Notes under the pieces: model-generated
What the model saw: only the letters and a program-made list of their open reading frames with translations
The model's database searches: none
Told to the model about the DNA's origin: nothing
Shown here: positions 1 through 9,423 of the stretch, piece by piece
Position numbering within the stretch: position 1 is the stretch's first letter
How the letters are laid out: each line of letters opens with the position of its first letter
Position numbers and translations under genes: made by a program
NCBI RefSeq assembly: GCF_030295975.1
Contig: NZ_AP027364.1
Span: 4,030,001-4,094,000 of the forward strand
Length of the DNA: 64,000 nt
Source: Thalassotalea atypica
GTDB lineage: Bacteria > Pseudomonadota > Gammaproteobacteria > Enterobacterales > Alteromonadaceae
Reading direction: 5' to 3'

Positions 1-2
1 AT

Positions 3-89
3 GGTTTTACCTTAGCATTGTCAGATACTGACATCGACAATGATGATATGAAAGTCGTGGTTTCTTATAGTATTGATATTGACCTGTAA
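3..89 (+). CDS. C-terminal end of an unknown protein (5' partial)
   Basis: The third frame is open from the window edge to a TAA at 87-89 and encodes 28 residues, ending in the acidic stretch SDTDIDNDD and then an alternating beta-strand-like tail (VVVSYSIDIDL). A clean rho-independent terminator follows 30 bases later on the same strand, which supports a real gene end. The other two forward frames stop early. The fragment is too short to assign a family. Confidence 0.4.
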   Translation, partial: GFTLALSDTDIDNDDMKVVVSYSIDIDL

Positions 90-118
90 TACACCTTAAT
101 CAAGAATCAAGATACTAA

Positions 119-142
119 AGCCTGAACTACTCAGGCTTTTTT
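119..142 (+). terminator. Rho-independent terminator
   Basis: A perfect 7-bp stem (AGCCTGA at 119-125, TCAGGCT at 131-137) with a 5-base loop is followed directly by a run of T. It lies just after the stop codon of the partial gene at the window edge and before the DUF2970 gene, so it probably ends the transcript entering from the left. Confidence 0.8.
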
Positions 143-210
143 ATGCCATTGCATCTTTGTTGACTTGTTTGCATACTGAACCTTATCTATTTAAATCATT
201 AAGTGACGAA

Positions 211-402
211 ATGGCTAAATACACAATAGTAAATACCATAAAAAGTATCGGCGCAGCAGCGCTTGGTGTTCAAAGCGATAAAAATAGAGCGCATGATTTT
301 AGTGAAGGTAAGAGCAGCCACTTTATTATTGGTGGGATTATTGGTGTTGTGATTTTTGTACTAACACTGATATTGATTGTTTCAGCGGTGATGCCGAGTT
401 AA
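211..402 (+). CDS. DUF2970 family small membrane protein
   Basis: This 63-residue protein has an N-terminal amphipathic part containing the family-like core AALGVQSDKNRAHDF and one C-terminal transmembrane helix (about residues 36-58). That architecture and wording match DUF2970, a family of short proteins found in many Gammaproteobacteria with no known function. The open frame extends upstream to 157, but the ATG at 211 is preferred because family members begin just before the conserved core and the extra 18 residues look unrelated. It is convergent with dam. A single-pass inner-membrane protein is likely; the role is unknown. Confidence 0.7.
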   Translation: MAKYTIVNTIKSIGAAALGVQSDKNRAHDFSEGKSSHFIIGGIIGVVIFVLTLILIVSAVMPS

Positions 403-420
403 CACTGTTTTACTCAGCTG

Positions 421-443
421 AAATAGCGGCTTAACTGCTATTT
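421..443. terminator. Weak bidirectional terminator candidate between DUF2970 gene and dam
   Basis: AAATAGC at 421-427 and GCTATTT at 437-443 form a 7-bp stem with a 9-base loop. It overlaps the dam stop codon on the minus strand and follows the DUF2970 stop on the plus strand. Three A and three T residues form the stem ends, but there is no long T run, so this is only a candidate. Confidence 0.3.
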
Positions 444-1259
444 GTACATCGCTAGTAATTCACCCACTTTTTTACGACCATTCCCTTTCTGACTGATAGT
501 TCGCGCCACTTGTAGTTTTTTAATTCGCTTTGCATGCTCGTAAATTTTACGGGTCCAAATGGTGTCATGATTGCTGATCAAGACAGAGGTTTTTTCTATA
601 TTTTCAACGGTTTCTTCGGCGGCATTTGCCAAGTCTGCTTGCTCATCAAGGCCAAAACCATTGCCCGCATAGCTGGTGAAGCTAGCGGTTTTACTTAATG
701 GCACATAGGGAGGATCACAATATATGACATCACCAGAAGTTGCCCTCATAAAGGTATCACGATAGTTTTCACAGACAAAGGTCGCACGTTGTGCTTTTTC
801 AGCGAAGAAATTCAGTTCTTTTTCAGGGAAATATGGGCGCTTGTATTTGCCAAAAGGAACGTTATAGCCGCCAGATTTGTTATATCGACATAAACCATTA
901 TAGCCATGACGGTTCATATATAAAAACAATAGTGAGCGCTGGTAAACGTCAACAGTTTCATTGAAGGCTTTTCTATATTCATAATAAGCTTCAGCAACAT
1001 TATTCTGTTCGTTAAATATCGCCCTAGCATCACGAATAAATTGCTCAGGTTTGTGCTGCAGTATTTTATAGAGCTCAATTAAGTCTTTGTTGATGTCGTT
1101 CAGGATATAACGTTTGTAATTAGTATTTAAGAATACAGAGCCAGCACCAACAAAAGGTTCGATCAAACAATCACCTTGGGGAAGCATTTTATTAATAACA
1201 TCGCACAGGGTATATTTTCCACCGGCCCATTTTAGAAAAGCTCTGTTTTTATTGGTCAT
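438..1259 (-). CDS. dam: DNA adenine methyltransferase Dam
   Basis: This 273-residue protein is the orphan N6-adenine methyltransferase that methylates GATC, marking old strands for mismatch repair and timing replication initiation. The N-terminus carries the conserved FLKWAGGK block (residues 8-15). The AdoMet-binding EPFVGAGSVF lies at 34-43 and the catalytic DPPY at 182-185, the order expected for the D12 class. Length is close to the E. coli enzyme (278). It is the last gene of the pilMNOPQ-aroK-aroB-damX-dam run, about 60 bp downstream of damX. MutL, its mismatch-repair partner pathway, is also in this window. Confidence 0.96.
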   Translation of the reverse strand: MTNKNRAFLKWAGGKYTLCDVINKMLPQGDCLIEPFVGAGSVFLNTNYKRYILNDINKDLIELYKILQHKPEQFIRDARAIFNEQNNVAEAYYEYRKAFNETVDVYQRSLLFLYMNRHGYNGLCRYNKSGGYNVPFGKYKRPYFPEKELNFFAEKAQRATFVCENYRDTFMRATSGDVIYCDPPYVPLSKTASFTSYAGNGFGLDEQADLANAAEETVENIEKTSVLISNHDTIWTRKIYEHAKRIKKLQVARTISQKGNGRKKVGELLAMYK

Positions 1260-1318
1260 GCCACCAAATTAACCTACATTAAACGACTGAATTTATCGAC
1301 TGAGGATTGTAGCCTGAT

Positions 1319-2692
1319 TTAGTCGTTATTGGGAGCGTTAAACGCAGCTATTTCAGTTTTAACTTGGTCAACACTTTTGATCCACGGACCGTGTTGTGCC
1401 AATGGCCTAGGTAAAGTTTTTAACTCTGCCGTTGCTAGCTCTCTTTCGGTAAAAAACTCTGAGGTAATCACGAGTATTTTTTTATCATTAATTAGACGTT
1501 GATAAGATTTAAAGCGAAAGTTCTCATAGGGTGCAGCAAATGCTTCAACTAGTTTACTTATGTCTTGCTCACTCTGATATCCAATAGTGATATATTGAAT
1601 GACATAACCAAAGTCCAATTCCTTATAATAAGCCTCATTCGACGAGTAATCTATCTCTTGTTCAATAAATTCGAAGTCATTTAACGGTTCATTATTAACT
1701 TCTAATGCTAAAACATCATCGCTCACTAGAGTGGCCAATGCTTCAATAATGTCGGTAGTTGTTGCTAATTCTTCTTTTAACACCAAAGGTTCGGTTTTAT
1801 CAACAATAGCGCTTAAAATATCAACATTATTAGCTGGCACATTAACGTGGTCACTACCTCTAGAGGATGAAGCATCATGCTCAGTATCATTTATCTTAGT
1901 ATCATTTATCTTAGTATCAGTGGCGACTATACCGTCACTCAAAGCTGTTACAAAGCCCTGAGTAATGTTTTCGTCTATCACTTGTGCCGTATTAGAATTT
2001 AGACCACTAAAAGACAAATTTTCTCGTTGGTATAAGCCATAGATAACTGCACTACTCAACAAAATTAATAAACTGAAGAATATAATGAATTTTTTATATC
2101 CAGCAAATGAAAAGAAAGGTTTAGGCTCTTTAAACAAATTCGCACGGATGGAAATTAACTGGCCTGACTGAGCAGACACCATGGAGATCTTCTGATTGAA
2201 CAAAATTGGATTGGAAGCGATTAGTTTTCCGGAGGCAACTTGTCCTGTTAACACGACATTAATTTCACGTTCTGTTTTTTTAGCAATGTCCGCCAACTGA
2301 CATAATTCATGGAGAATCTGCAATGACAGGTGATGGCAATGCTCAATCACAATACTGATGGGAGCTTTATTGCCAGCAGTTAAATTAATAAGACTTGTGG
2401 CGAGAGGCTGCTCGGGATCAAATGGTGTGTTTGTAAATAATTGCTCAGTTATGCGACACCGTACTTGAATATCATTTAGTTTGGGAGAGAGTGCTAAATA
2501 AGCTGCATTATGGTTTTCAGGAAGTACTGTAAGAAATTGGCTCGCGACCGCGCTATAACCTTCATCAGAGTCGTCGATGACTAAAACGACTTGCTTTGAA
2601 AAACGGAGAATATAGTCAATACGCGCATTGGCATTGATAGAAGTAACTGATTCGTTTGTTTGTTGTTCTGGCTTGTTCGCTAAAGCAGGCAT
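1319..2692 (-). CDS. damX: DamX-like cell division protein with SPOR domain
   Basis: This 457-residue protein has a cytoplasmic ATPase-like region (about 1-190), one transmembrane helix (about 201-221), an acidic linker, and a C-terminal SPOR domain (about 365-440, starting near YVIQYITIGY) of the kind that binds denuded septal peptidoglycan. Position between aroB and dam and the TM-linker-SPOR layout identify it as DamX. The ATPase-like part lacks a recognisable Walker A loop: the expected site reads VLVIDDSDEGYSA. This suggests a dead AAA fold. The linker holds a short 15-bp tandem repeat. Role in division is inferred from the family. Confidence 0.88.
   Translation of the reverse strand: MPALANKPEQQTNESVTSINANARIDYILRFSKQVVLVIDDSDEGYSAVASQFLTVLPENHNAAYLALSPKLNDIQVRCRITEQLFTNTPFDPEQPLATSLINLTAGNKAPISIVIEHCHHLSLQILHELCQLADIAKKTEREINVVLTGQVASGKLIASNPILFNQKISMVSAQSGQLISIRANLFKEPKPFFSFAGYKKFIIFFSLLILLSSAVIYGLYQRENLSFSGLNSNTAQVIDENITQGFVTALSDGIVATDTKINDTKINDTEHDASSSRGSDHVNVPANNVDILSAIVDKTEPLVLKEELATTTDIIEALATLVSDDVLALEVNNEPLNDFEFIEQEIDYSSNEAYYKELDFGYVIQYITIGYQSEQDISKLVEAFAAPYENFRFKSYQRLINDKKILVITSEFFTERELATAELKTLPRPLAQHGPWIKSVDQVKTEIAAFNAPNND
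1883..1919. repeat. 15-bp tandem repeat (2.5 copies) inside damX
   Basis: The unit AGTATCATTTATCTT occurs at 1883-1897 and 1898-1912 and begins again at 1913-1919. On the coding strand it gives the repeated peptide DTKIN DTKIN D in the periplasmic linker of DamX. The unit is a multiple of three, so copy-number change would keep the frame. Confidence 0.8.
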
Positions 2693-2712
2693 AATCGACC
2701 TATATTTCTGTT

Positions 2713-3777
2713 TTACAGAATCTGCTTTAGTTCCTCTTCAGTTACATCATCACGCATTTCACTTTGACCAATCGCTGTCGGTACAATAAACCTTAAACAG
2801 CCACCGATATTCTTCTTATCTCTTTTCATATGCTTAACAAAGCTATCAAAGCCCATATCGGCTGGCGCTTCGGTTGGTAACGAAAAAGCAGAGATAAGTG
2901 ATTCAATGCGACGAAGATCTGACGCTTTAAGCAGTTCTTTGTTCACTGCTAGTTTAGAAGCAAGCACCATGCCAGTAGCAACAGCTTCTCCGTGAAGCCA
3001 TACGCCATAACCTTGCTCTGCTTCAATAGCATGTCCAAAGGTATGCCCAAGATTAAGCAGCGCTCTAAGTCCTGCTTCTTTCTCGTCTTGTGCAACAATA
3101 TCAGCCTTACATTGGCAACAAGTGCGAATCATTTCACTTAAGATATGACTTTCTTTAGCTAAAATAGCGTCTCGATGATTTTCTAACCAAGAAAAGAACT
3201 CACCGTCACCCAAGATACCATACTTAATAACTTCAGCCATACCCGCAGCAAACTCGCGTTCTGGTAGAGAAGAAAGAGAATCAATATCAATTAACACAGC
3301 ATTAGGCTGATAAAAAGCACCCACCATGTTTTTGCCTAGCGGATGATTGATTGCCGTCTTGCCACCAACTGAAGAGTCAACTTGCGATAGCAAGGTCGTT
3401 GGCACTTGAATAAAATCGACGCCTCGTTGATAACACGCCGCAGCAAAGCCACAGATATCACCAATGACACCACCACCCAATGCAATCAATGTCGTGTCAC
3501 GACCGTGATGATTGGTTAATAAGTGAGACATGATACGATCAAAATTTGTTAATGACTTTTCAGCTTCACCGTCAGGTAGGATAATGCTATCAATATCAAA
3601 TTCAGCGAGTATATTTACTAATTTTTCGCCATATAAAGGATACACAATATCGTTAGATACAATGCAAACACGTTTGGATTTTATATGGGAAACTAAAGGG
3701 CTATTAGAATTTAATAGCCCTTTGTTGATATAGATTGGATAACTTCGATCACCAAGATCGACTTTCAGTTCAGACAT
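2713..3777 (-). CDS. aroB: 3-dehydroquinate synthase
   Basis: This 354-residue enzyme converts DAHP to 3-dehydroquinate, step two of the shikimate pathway, using NAD and a divalent metal. The NAD-binding GGGVIGD lies at 101-107, followed by the conserved QVPTTLLSQVDSSVGGK block (about 124-140). The metal-ligand histidines sit in LGHTFGHAIE (about 243-252) and WLHGEAV. Length is typical. Its start codon directly abuts the aroK stop, so the two are translationally coupled, and damX follows 20 bp after its end. Confidence 0.97.
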   Translation of the reverse strand: MSELKVDLGDRSYPIYINKGLLNSNSPLVSHIKSKRVCIVSNDIVYPLYGEKLVNILAEFDIDSIILPDGEAEKSLTNFDRIMSHLLTNHHGRDTTLIALGGGVIGDICGFAAACYQRGVDFIQVPTTLLSQVDSSVGGKTAINHPLGKNMVGAFYQPNAVLIDIDSLSSLPEREFAAGMAEVIKYGILGDGEFFSWLENHRDAILAKESHILSEMIRTCCQCKADIVAQDEKEAGLRALLNLGHTFGHAIEAEQGYGVWLHGEAVATGMVLASKLAVNKELLKASDLRRIESLISAFSLPTEAPADMGFDSFVKHMKRDKKNIGGCLRFIVPTAIGQSEMRDDVTEEELKQIL

Positions 3778-4295
3778 TAAAAATCTAAACGATCAACAAT
3801 TTTATGCGCAACTACTTTTGCACTTTGATCATCAGTTTGAACAATAATGTCAGCAATTTCTTCGTAAAGAGGATTACGTTCGACTGCTAAGTTTTCTAGG
3901 ACTGTGCGAGGCTCTTCTGACGTTTGTAGAAGTGGACGACGACGGTCACGTTGTGTACGAGCGACTTGTTTGTCGATTGTAGTTTCGAGATAAACAACAA
4001 TACCGCGCGCTGATAAGCGATTTCTAACCAGATCACTAATTACAGAGCCGCCGCCTGTAGCCAAGACAATGCCTTGTTTTTCAGTCAAATCATCGATGAC
4101 ACCTTCTTCTCTTACGCGAAAGCCTTCTTCGCCTTCTAAGTCGAATACCCACGAAATGTCTGCACCTGTACGACGTTCTATTTCCTGATCTGAATCGAAG
4201 AATTCTAGGTGAAGCTTATCTGCTAATTCTCTACCAATCGTGCTTTTGCCCGCGCCCATAGGACCAACAAGGAAAATGTTACGTTTTTCTGCCAT
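3777..4295 (-). CDS. aroK: Shikimate kinase
   Basis: This 172-residue P-loop kinase phosphorylates shikimate at the 3-hydroxyl with ATP. The P-loop GPMGAGKST is at 11-19, the shikimate-binding [11 protein letters not shown] at about 32-42, the GGG substrate loop at about 80-82, and the lid-region RDRRRPLL at about 116-123. It matches AroK in length and in its position between pilQ and aroB. About 150 bp separate it from pilQ, so it may have its own promoter. Confidence 0.97.
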   Translation of the reverse strand: MAEKRNIFLVGPMGAGKSTIGRELADKLHLEFFDSDQEIERRTGADISWVFDLEGEEGFRVREEGVIDDLTEKQGIVLATGGGSVISDLVRNRLSARGIVVYLETTIDKQVARTQRDRRRPLLQTSEEPRTVLENLAVERNPLYEEIADIIVQTDDQSAKVVAHKIVDRLDF

Positions 4296-4448
4296 TAGAC
4301 TTACTTAATACTCGTAATAAATTTGTTAAAACAGGTAAGAGGAAACCCCCTTATAATTTTCAAGGGCGTAATTATCGCAATTCTTATGTATAGATTGCAA
4401 GTAAGTGAGGCAAAATTAACACACTTACTTGCTTATCTGACAAGAGCC

Positions 4449-6506
4449 TTAGAAATGTTCGGTGACTATTCTAGGTGTTACAAATATAAGTAACTCTTTC
4501 TTTTCACTGAAGTTATTTGTACTTCTAAACATCCATCCCATGTAAGGAATATCGCCAAGAACCGGCACTTTAGAAACACTATTTATTATTTGTTGTTGAT
4601 AAATACCACCTAAAACAATGGTTTCTCCATTATTAACCAACACTTGTGTACCTATTCTTTGTGTGTCTACTGCCGGTGCAGAGCCACTGGTAACTTCTGA
4701 AACCGTGTCTTGTGTTACTGTTAGGTCAAGAATAATTTTATTATCCGGAGTGATATGTGGCGTAACCGTTAAGCTCAATACTGCCTTTTTAAACTGCGTT
4801 GTAGTTGCACCACTTGAGGCTGCTTCTTGATATGGAATTTCCACACCTTGCTCTATAAAGGCTTCCTTTTGGTTTGACGTAGTAATACGCGGACTGGCGA
4901 TGATTTCACCTTTATTTTCTTTCTCAAGTGCGCTTAATTCAAGATCCAAAATCGTACCATCAGCTAAGCGAGCAACTTGAAACGCGATACTTCCTGCGGG
5001 GTTTACTACAGGCAGATTAACGTTTAACCGATCTGAAATTGAAGGAGCAACACCACCACCAGCAGAATCAGCGCCATCAAGCGATCCCGATGTTGAAGTT
5101 TCACCGTCAGTATCTGTAACTCCCCAACGAATGCCCATTTCTTCATTTATGTTATCTTTAACGGTTACCATTCGCGCTTCAATAACCACTTGGCGAATAG
5201 GAATATCTAGCACACCAACCATGCGTTTTATGTCTTCAATACTTTTCGCCGTATCACGGATTAGTAAAGTGTTTGTGCGTTCGTCTACTGAAACGCTACC
5301 TCGAGGAGACAGGATACTGGTATCTTCATTTTTGATAAGATTAGCAAACTCTGTCGCCTTGGCATAATTAATCTGAACATATTCTGAGTAAAGCGGCGCA
5401 AGCTCTTCAACTTGTTGTTGTGCTTGTAGATTTTTTGCTTCACGGGCAGCGAGTTCATCACTTGGTGCCACCATCAAAATATTACCTTCCATGCGCTTAT
5501 CTAAGCCTTTCACTTTTAAGATAATATCTAACGCTTGGTCCCATGGAACACCGTCTAACCTTAAAGTAATATTACCCGACACCGTATCACTGGTGATTAA
5601 GTTAAACTCGTTATAGTCAGCAATAATTTGCAATACTGTTCGTACGGAAATGTCTTGGAAATTCAAAGATATTGTACGGCCGCTGAAATCGTCAGCAGTC
5701 CCTAAATAACCCACTTCTTCAATACGCCTGTCAATATTGATAATAAATAAATTATCTTGTTGGTTATGTTCAAAGCTAAATGGCCCATCAACATCGATGA
5801 CAAGCTTAGAATTTCTACCTTCTCTGAACGTTTCAATGCCATTAACAACAGTTGCAAAATCTTTTACGTCTAATTTGTAAAGCATGTTTTCAGGAATTTC
5901 TGTGTTGTAGAACTCAACAACAACTTTCCCTAATTGATCATTGACATCAGCCGCAACAACACTGTCATCAAGATAAATCAGCACTTGCCCTTCTTGCTCA
6001 GCTTCACCACGTCTAAAGTCGATGGCATTTAGTGAATTAATAAACTCTTCACCTGCCGGTGCCACATTTTCGACAACCTCAGCAGCATCGCCATAACTCA
6101 ACGTAATTGCGTATTGATCACCTTCAATGGAAACATCAAATACTGTCAACTTGTCTAGTAAGATAGTCGCAACCATGGCCCCATTGCTGTTATTTAACTG
6201 CACATTTTTAACACCTGCATGTTCAACAACAGTTGACGCATATTCATCATCAAAAGCAACGTTATTAAACGTAACTTCTATCATTGCTGGCTCAATTGAT
6301 GTCTTCACTGCTGGCTGTCCAGTTATATCTGAAGACATTGAAAATACAACTTCAATTTGATCATTATGAATGGTGTTATATGCAATACCTGTTAAATCAG
6401 ACGCATGAACGTTGAACATTAGCATTGAAAAGCAAATCGCCACTAACACTTGTACCTTCTTCACAAAGGTAAAGATTTTATTTTTCTCAAATTTATTAAA
6501 TAGCAT
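4449..6506 (-). CDS. pilQ: Type IV pilus secretin PilQ
   Basis: PilQ forms the outer-membrane pore through which type IV pili extend. From this start the protein has 685 residues: a signal peptide ending near FNVHA, two AMIN-like beta domains, an STN/N0 segment (about 280-345, beginning ISLNFQDISVRTVLQII), and a C-terminal secretin domain ending in the typical VTPRIV. The frame extends to an ATG at 6530 that overlaps the pilP stop. The ATG at 6506 is preferred because AAGGGA lies 6 bases before it, while the upstream ATG has no ribosome site. It is the last gene of the pilMNOPQ set. Confidence 0.95.
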   Translation of the reverse strand: MLFNKFEKNKIFTFVKKVQVLVAICFSMLMFNVHASDLTGIAYNTIHNDQIEVVFSMSSDITGQPAVKTSIEPAMIEVTFNNVAFDDEYASTVVEHAGVKNVQLNNSNGAMVATILLDKLTVFDVSIEGDQYAITLSYGDAAEVVENVAPAGEEFINSLNAIDFRRGEAEQEGQVLIYLDDSVVAADVNDQLGKVVVEFYNTEIPENMLYKLDVKDFATVVNGIETFREGRNSKLVIDVDGPFSFEHNQQDNLFIINIDRRIEEVGYLGTADDFSGRTISLNFQDISVRTVLQIIADYNEFNLITSDTVSGNITLRLDGVPWDQALDIILKVKGLDKRMEGNILMVAPSDELAAREAKNLQAQQQVEELAPLYSEYVQINYAKATEFANLIKNEDTSILSPRGSVSVDERTNTLLIRDTAKSIEDIKRMVGVLDIPIRQVVIEARMVTVKDNINEEMGIRWGVTDTDGETSTSGSLDGADSAGGGVAPSISDRLNVNLPVVNPAGSIAFQVARLADGTILDLELSALEKENKGEIIASPRITTSNQKEAFIEQGVEIPYQEAASSGATTTQFKKAVLSLTVTPHITPDNKIILDLTVTQDTVSEVTSGSAPAVDTQRIGTQVLVNNGETIVLGGIYQQQIINSVSKVPVLGDIPYMGWMFRSTNNFSEKKELLIFVTPRIVTEHF

Positions 6507-6522
6507 CGTTACTTCCCTTACC

Positions 6523-7044
6523 TTAACCATTCAATTGAACTAGTTCTACGACAGTTTCGCGTTCTACCCAACAGCCTGCACCGTCTGGAGTTAATTCAAC
6601 TATTTTCACGTTATCATTACCCACTTCTGTAATTTTTCCGTTATATAAACCAACATAATTACCGATGGATACACGATGAAGCGTACTATCGGATGCTTCA
6701 ATCAATGCCCAAGTTACGCCGCCTTCACCTAAGGTGCCACGCATAATTAGGTCACCAAGCGCAAATTTTTCTAATGGCTGCTTACGACGTCTAGGATCTG
6801 GACTCAAACATCCAGACATTTGTTGTAATTTTTCTTGTATTGCTTCTGGTCTTGGCGCCACAAATGGGCTCCTAAGTTCGAACGCAGAATAATCAAAATG
6901 ATTAAAATTAGGAACCTCTGGCATAGGTTCAATATAGCTTTTCGTATTGGCTTTAACTTTTGCTATATGTGCCTTTATTTCACTGGTGTCATCAAAACAA
7001 CCCGACAACAAAATAAGGCTACTGACTAAGGCTAGTTTTTTCAT
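6523..7044 (-). CDS. pilP: Type IV pilus lipoprotein PilP
   Basis: PilP is the inner-membrane lipoprotein that links the PilN/PilO pair to the PilQ secretin. The 173-residue product begins with a lipoprotein signal peptide whose lipobox is LSGC, putting the acylated cysteine at residue 16. An extended N-terminal stretch is followed by a beta-rich HR domain (about 75-170) starting after the RSPFVAPRPE motif. Its start overlaps the end of pilO by 4 bp. Confidence 0.94.
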   Translation of the reverse strand: MKKLALVSSLILLSGCFDDTSEIKAHIAKVKANTKSYIEPMPEVPNFNHFDYSAFELRSPFVAPRPEAIQEKLQQMSGCLSPDPRRRKQPLEKFALGDLIMRGTLGEGGVTWALIEASDSTLHRVSIGNYVGLYNGKITEVGNDNVKIVELTPDGAGCWVERETVVELVQLNG

Positions 7045-7649
7045 TGTTCACTTGCCTCCTGGTACCTATAGGTTTTTGCTTGTAATTTTAAATTTAAAAT
7101 TTCTTTCTCAGGCTGTGGAATAACAATTGTGAAGTCATGTAAGGTTACTATACGAGGCAGGCCTGCAATTTTACTCACGAAACTACCAAAATCATGGTAC
7201 GCACCGATCACTTCAATATCGATAGGTAACTCAATATAAATTTCTTTGGTAATTTCTGGTTGCCAATTCAACTTGACAAAATCCAAGCCACTGGTGGTGC
7301 CTATAAACGTAATATCATCTAGTAGGCCAGGCGTTTCGTGGCTTTCTGGTAAACTTCTAAGTTGATTGGCAAAAATAGTTTCCGCTTCTATCATTTGTTG
7401 TTGGAAAAGCTCCAAATTAGCGGCAACATAATATTTTGAAGAATACTGTTGTTTCAATTCAATTTCTTCTTTTGCTACACTTTCTAGCTGCACAATGCGG
7501 TCTTTTACCATAGTCATGTATAAAAGACCTGAAAGCACTACAGACAGAAAAATCGCAACGACAACTTTAACAGCGACAGGCCATTGACCGATATTCTCAA
7601 CGTCTAAATCATTAAATTGCTCTAAAAACTGGTTAATATCGGAGTTCAT
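7041..7649 (-). CDS. pilO: Type IV pilus inner-membrane protein PilO
   Basis: This 202-residue bitopic protein pairs with PilN in the pilus alignment subcomplex. It shows a short cytoplasmic N-terminus with the family-like DINQFLEQFNDLDVENIGQWP, one transmembrane helix (about 26-46), a coiled-coil stretch (about 50-100), and a periplasmic ferredoxin-like domain. Its ATG starts at the pilN stop, and its end overlaps pilP. Confidence 0.94.
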   Translation of the reverse strand: MNSDINQFLEQFNDLDVENIGQWPVAVKVVVAIFLSVVLSGLLYMTMVKDRIVQLESVAKEEIELKQQYSSKYYVAANLELFQQQMIEAETIFANQLRSLPESHETPGLLDDITFIGTTSGLDFVKLNWQPEITKEIYIELPIDIEVIGAYHDFGSFVSKIAGLPRIVTLHDFTIVIPQPEKEILNLKLQAKTYRYQEASEQ

Positions 7650-8227
7650 TATTTATTCTCCTTTAACGCAGCGTCTAAATCTTCAACTAGGCCTCTAATT
7701 TTCACACGCATTTTGAAGTCACTTAACAATTTCGTGGCTTGTTCATCGGTGATAATTGACTCTGGCGTCGCATCTGTAAATAAATCTGATAGTTCAATTT
7801 CTCGGATCATATTGGCTAAATGGTTGTTTGATTCACTTTTTCCCATCAGCTGCAAAATATTTCCCTGTTTTTCCAATTTCGTTAGGTAAACACCGTTGGG
7901 AATAATTTTTGCTATTTCATCCAAAACTTGCGTACCAACATTTCGGCTACGCTGAAGCTGCTCTATAACACTAATACGTTTTTGTAAGGCTTCTTTCTTT
8001 TCATTAAGAGTTTTAATTTCTGCAATACGCACATCAAGTATTTGAATTTCATTTTTTAAATACTGATTTTTTGCTCGCTGCCCATCGATTTGTGCTTGAT
8101 AATAACTACTCACCCCGAACACAACCAAAAAAGTAAAAAGACCAACAAGGGCTAATATGCTTATGTATTCTTTCTTTTTTGCTTTGAGCGCTTCTTCACG
8201 CCAAGGGAGTAGGTTTATATATGCCAT
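7649..8227 (-). CDS. pilN: Type IV pilus inner-membrane protein PilN
   Basis: The 192-residue product begins MAYINLLPWREE. This N-terminal INLLPWR motif is the signature by which PilN docks on PilM. A transmembrane helix (about 22-42) is followed by a coiled coil (about 48-95) and a periplasmic ferredoxin-like fold. The gene overlaps the pilM end by 13 bp and abuts pilO, consistent with one polycistronic message. Confidence 0.95.
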   Translation of the reverse strand: MAYINLLPWREEALKAKKKEYISILALVGLFTFLVVFGVSSYYQAQIDGQRAKNQYLKNEIQILDVRIAEIKTLNEKKEALQKRISVIEQLQRSRNVGTQVLDEIAKIIPNGVYLTKLEKQGNILQLMGKSESNNHLANMIREIELSDLFTDATPESIITDEQATKLLSDFKMRVKIRGLVEDLDAALKENK

Positions 8228-9294
8228 GGCGAAAAGCTCCTTAACGCTAACCCCGAAGCCACCATTAGTTGTGGTGCTACTTTAGCCAACTCATCCTCAT
8301 CAATTTTCGCCGCGAATTCCATATCATTAAAAGGGTCGGCTATGACGGTATAAATTCCTAATTCTTCAGTAAGTAATTCTTGTACTCCCTCAACTAAAGC
8401 CGTACCGCCAGATATCAATAGGTAATCAACTTTGTCAAAACCGCTTGAGGTTAAAAACATTTGTATAGCGCGGCGAATTTGTTGTACCAAGATAGTGTGG
8501 AAGGGTGCTAATACTTCAAAACGATAGTTTGGAGGTAGATCACCTTTAACTTTCGCATTTTCAGCTTCTTCAAACGATTGATTGTAATAGGATACGATTG
8601 AGCGTGTATATTGCTCGCCGCCGAATAATTGGTCTCGGCTAAAAACATGTTCATTTTCATTAGCTGCAGAAAATAATGTCATTGTCGCACCTAAATCAAC
8701 CATGGCGACCATTTTATTACTCGCATCATCAGGTAGCTGAGATAAACAGAGATCATATGTACGACTGATGGCGTATGATTCAACGTCAACAACTTTTGTG
8801 GAAAAACCTCCTGACTCTAAGGCTTCAACACGCGCTCCAATTGATTCTGTGCGGGCAGCACTTAACAGAACATTGATTTTACTAGGATCGGATTCATTGA
8901 CAGACAATTTTTCAAAATCTAAGCTAACTTCATCAAGCGGATAAGGAATTAAACTGTCGGCTTCAATTTCAATTTGACCGGCCAGTTCTTCATCGCTCAG
9001 CGCGACATCCATATAGATAACTTTGGTAATAACAGTTTGGCCTGAAACGGCAATTGCAGATTCTTTGATTGAGGTAGATATTTTTTTTCTTATTTTTGCA
9101 ATCACTTTGCCGACAGCTTCAATATCTTGAATTTCTCGGTCAATAACGGCACCGCGGGGCATCGGTTCAATAGCATAGTCTTCGAGAATATAGCCATTGT
9201 CTCCCTGACTTAGCAAAACAGCCTTAACAGCATAAGAACCAATATCGATCCCTACCATCATGGATGCCTTTTTTTTCCATAGCTTGCTTAGCAT
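8215..9294 (-). CDS. pilM: Type IV pilus assembly ATPase-like protein PilM
   Basis: This 359-residue actin-like protein sits on the cytoplasmic face and binds the PilN tail. It has the actin-fold phosphate-1 motif VGIDIGSYAVK (about 14-24), a second motif MVDLGATMTLF (about 197-208) and an adenosine motif LLISGGTALVEG (about 293-304). It is the first gene of pilMNOPQ and is divergent from mrcA across about 130 bp, the usual gammaproteobacterial arrangement. Confidence 0.95.
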   Translation of the reverse strand: MLSKLWKKKASMMVGIDIGSYAVKAVLLSQGDNGYILEDYAIEPMPRGAVIDREIQDIEAVGKVIAKIRKKISTSIKESAIAVSGQTVITKVIYMDVALSDEELAGQIEIEADSLIPYPLDEVSLDFEKLSVNESDPSKINVLLSAARTESIGARVEALESGGFSTKVVDVESYAISRTYDLCLSQLPDDASNKMVAMVDLGATMTLFSAANENEHVFSRDQLFGGEQYTRSIVSYYNQSFEEAENAKVKGDLPPNYRFEVLAPFHTILVQQIRRAIQMFLTSSGFDKVDYLLISGGTALVEGVQELLTEELGIYTVIADPFNDMEFAAKIDEDELAKVAPQLMVASGLALRSFSPWHI

Positions 9295-9423
9295 AACTTC
9301 CTACTAAATCTTATAATTGTAATTTTTTCAGATGCAATATACGCATAAATACATTTATTACATGGTTTTACACGATATACTAGTACTATCTTACACTTTT
9401 TTTTATAAATTAGAGCATTTTCT

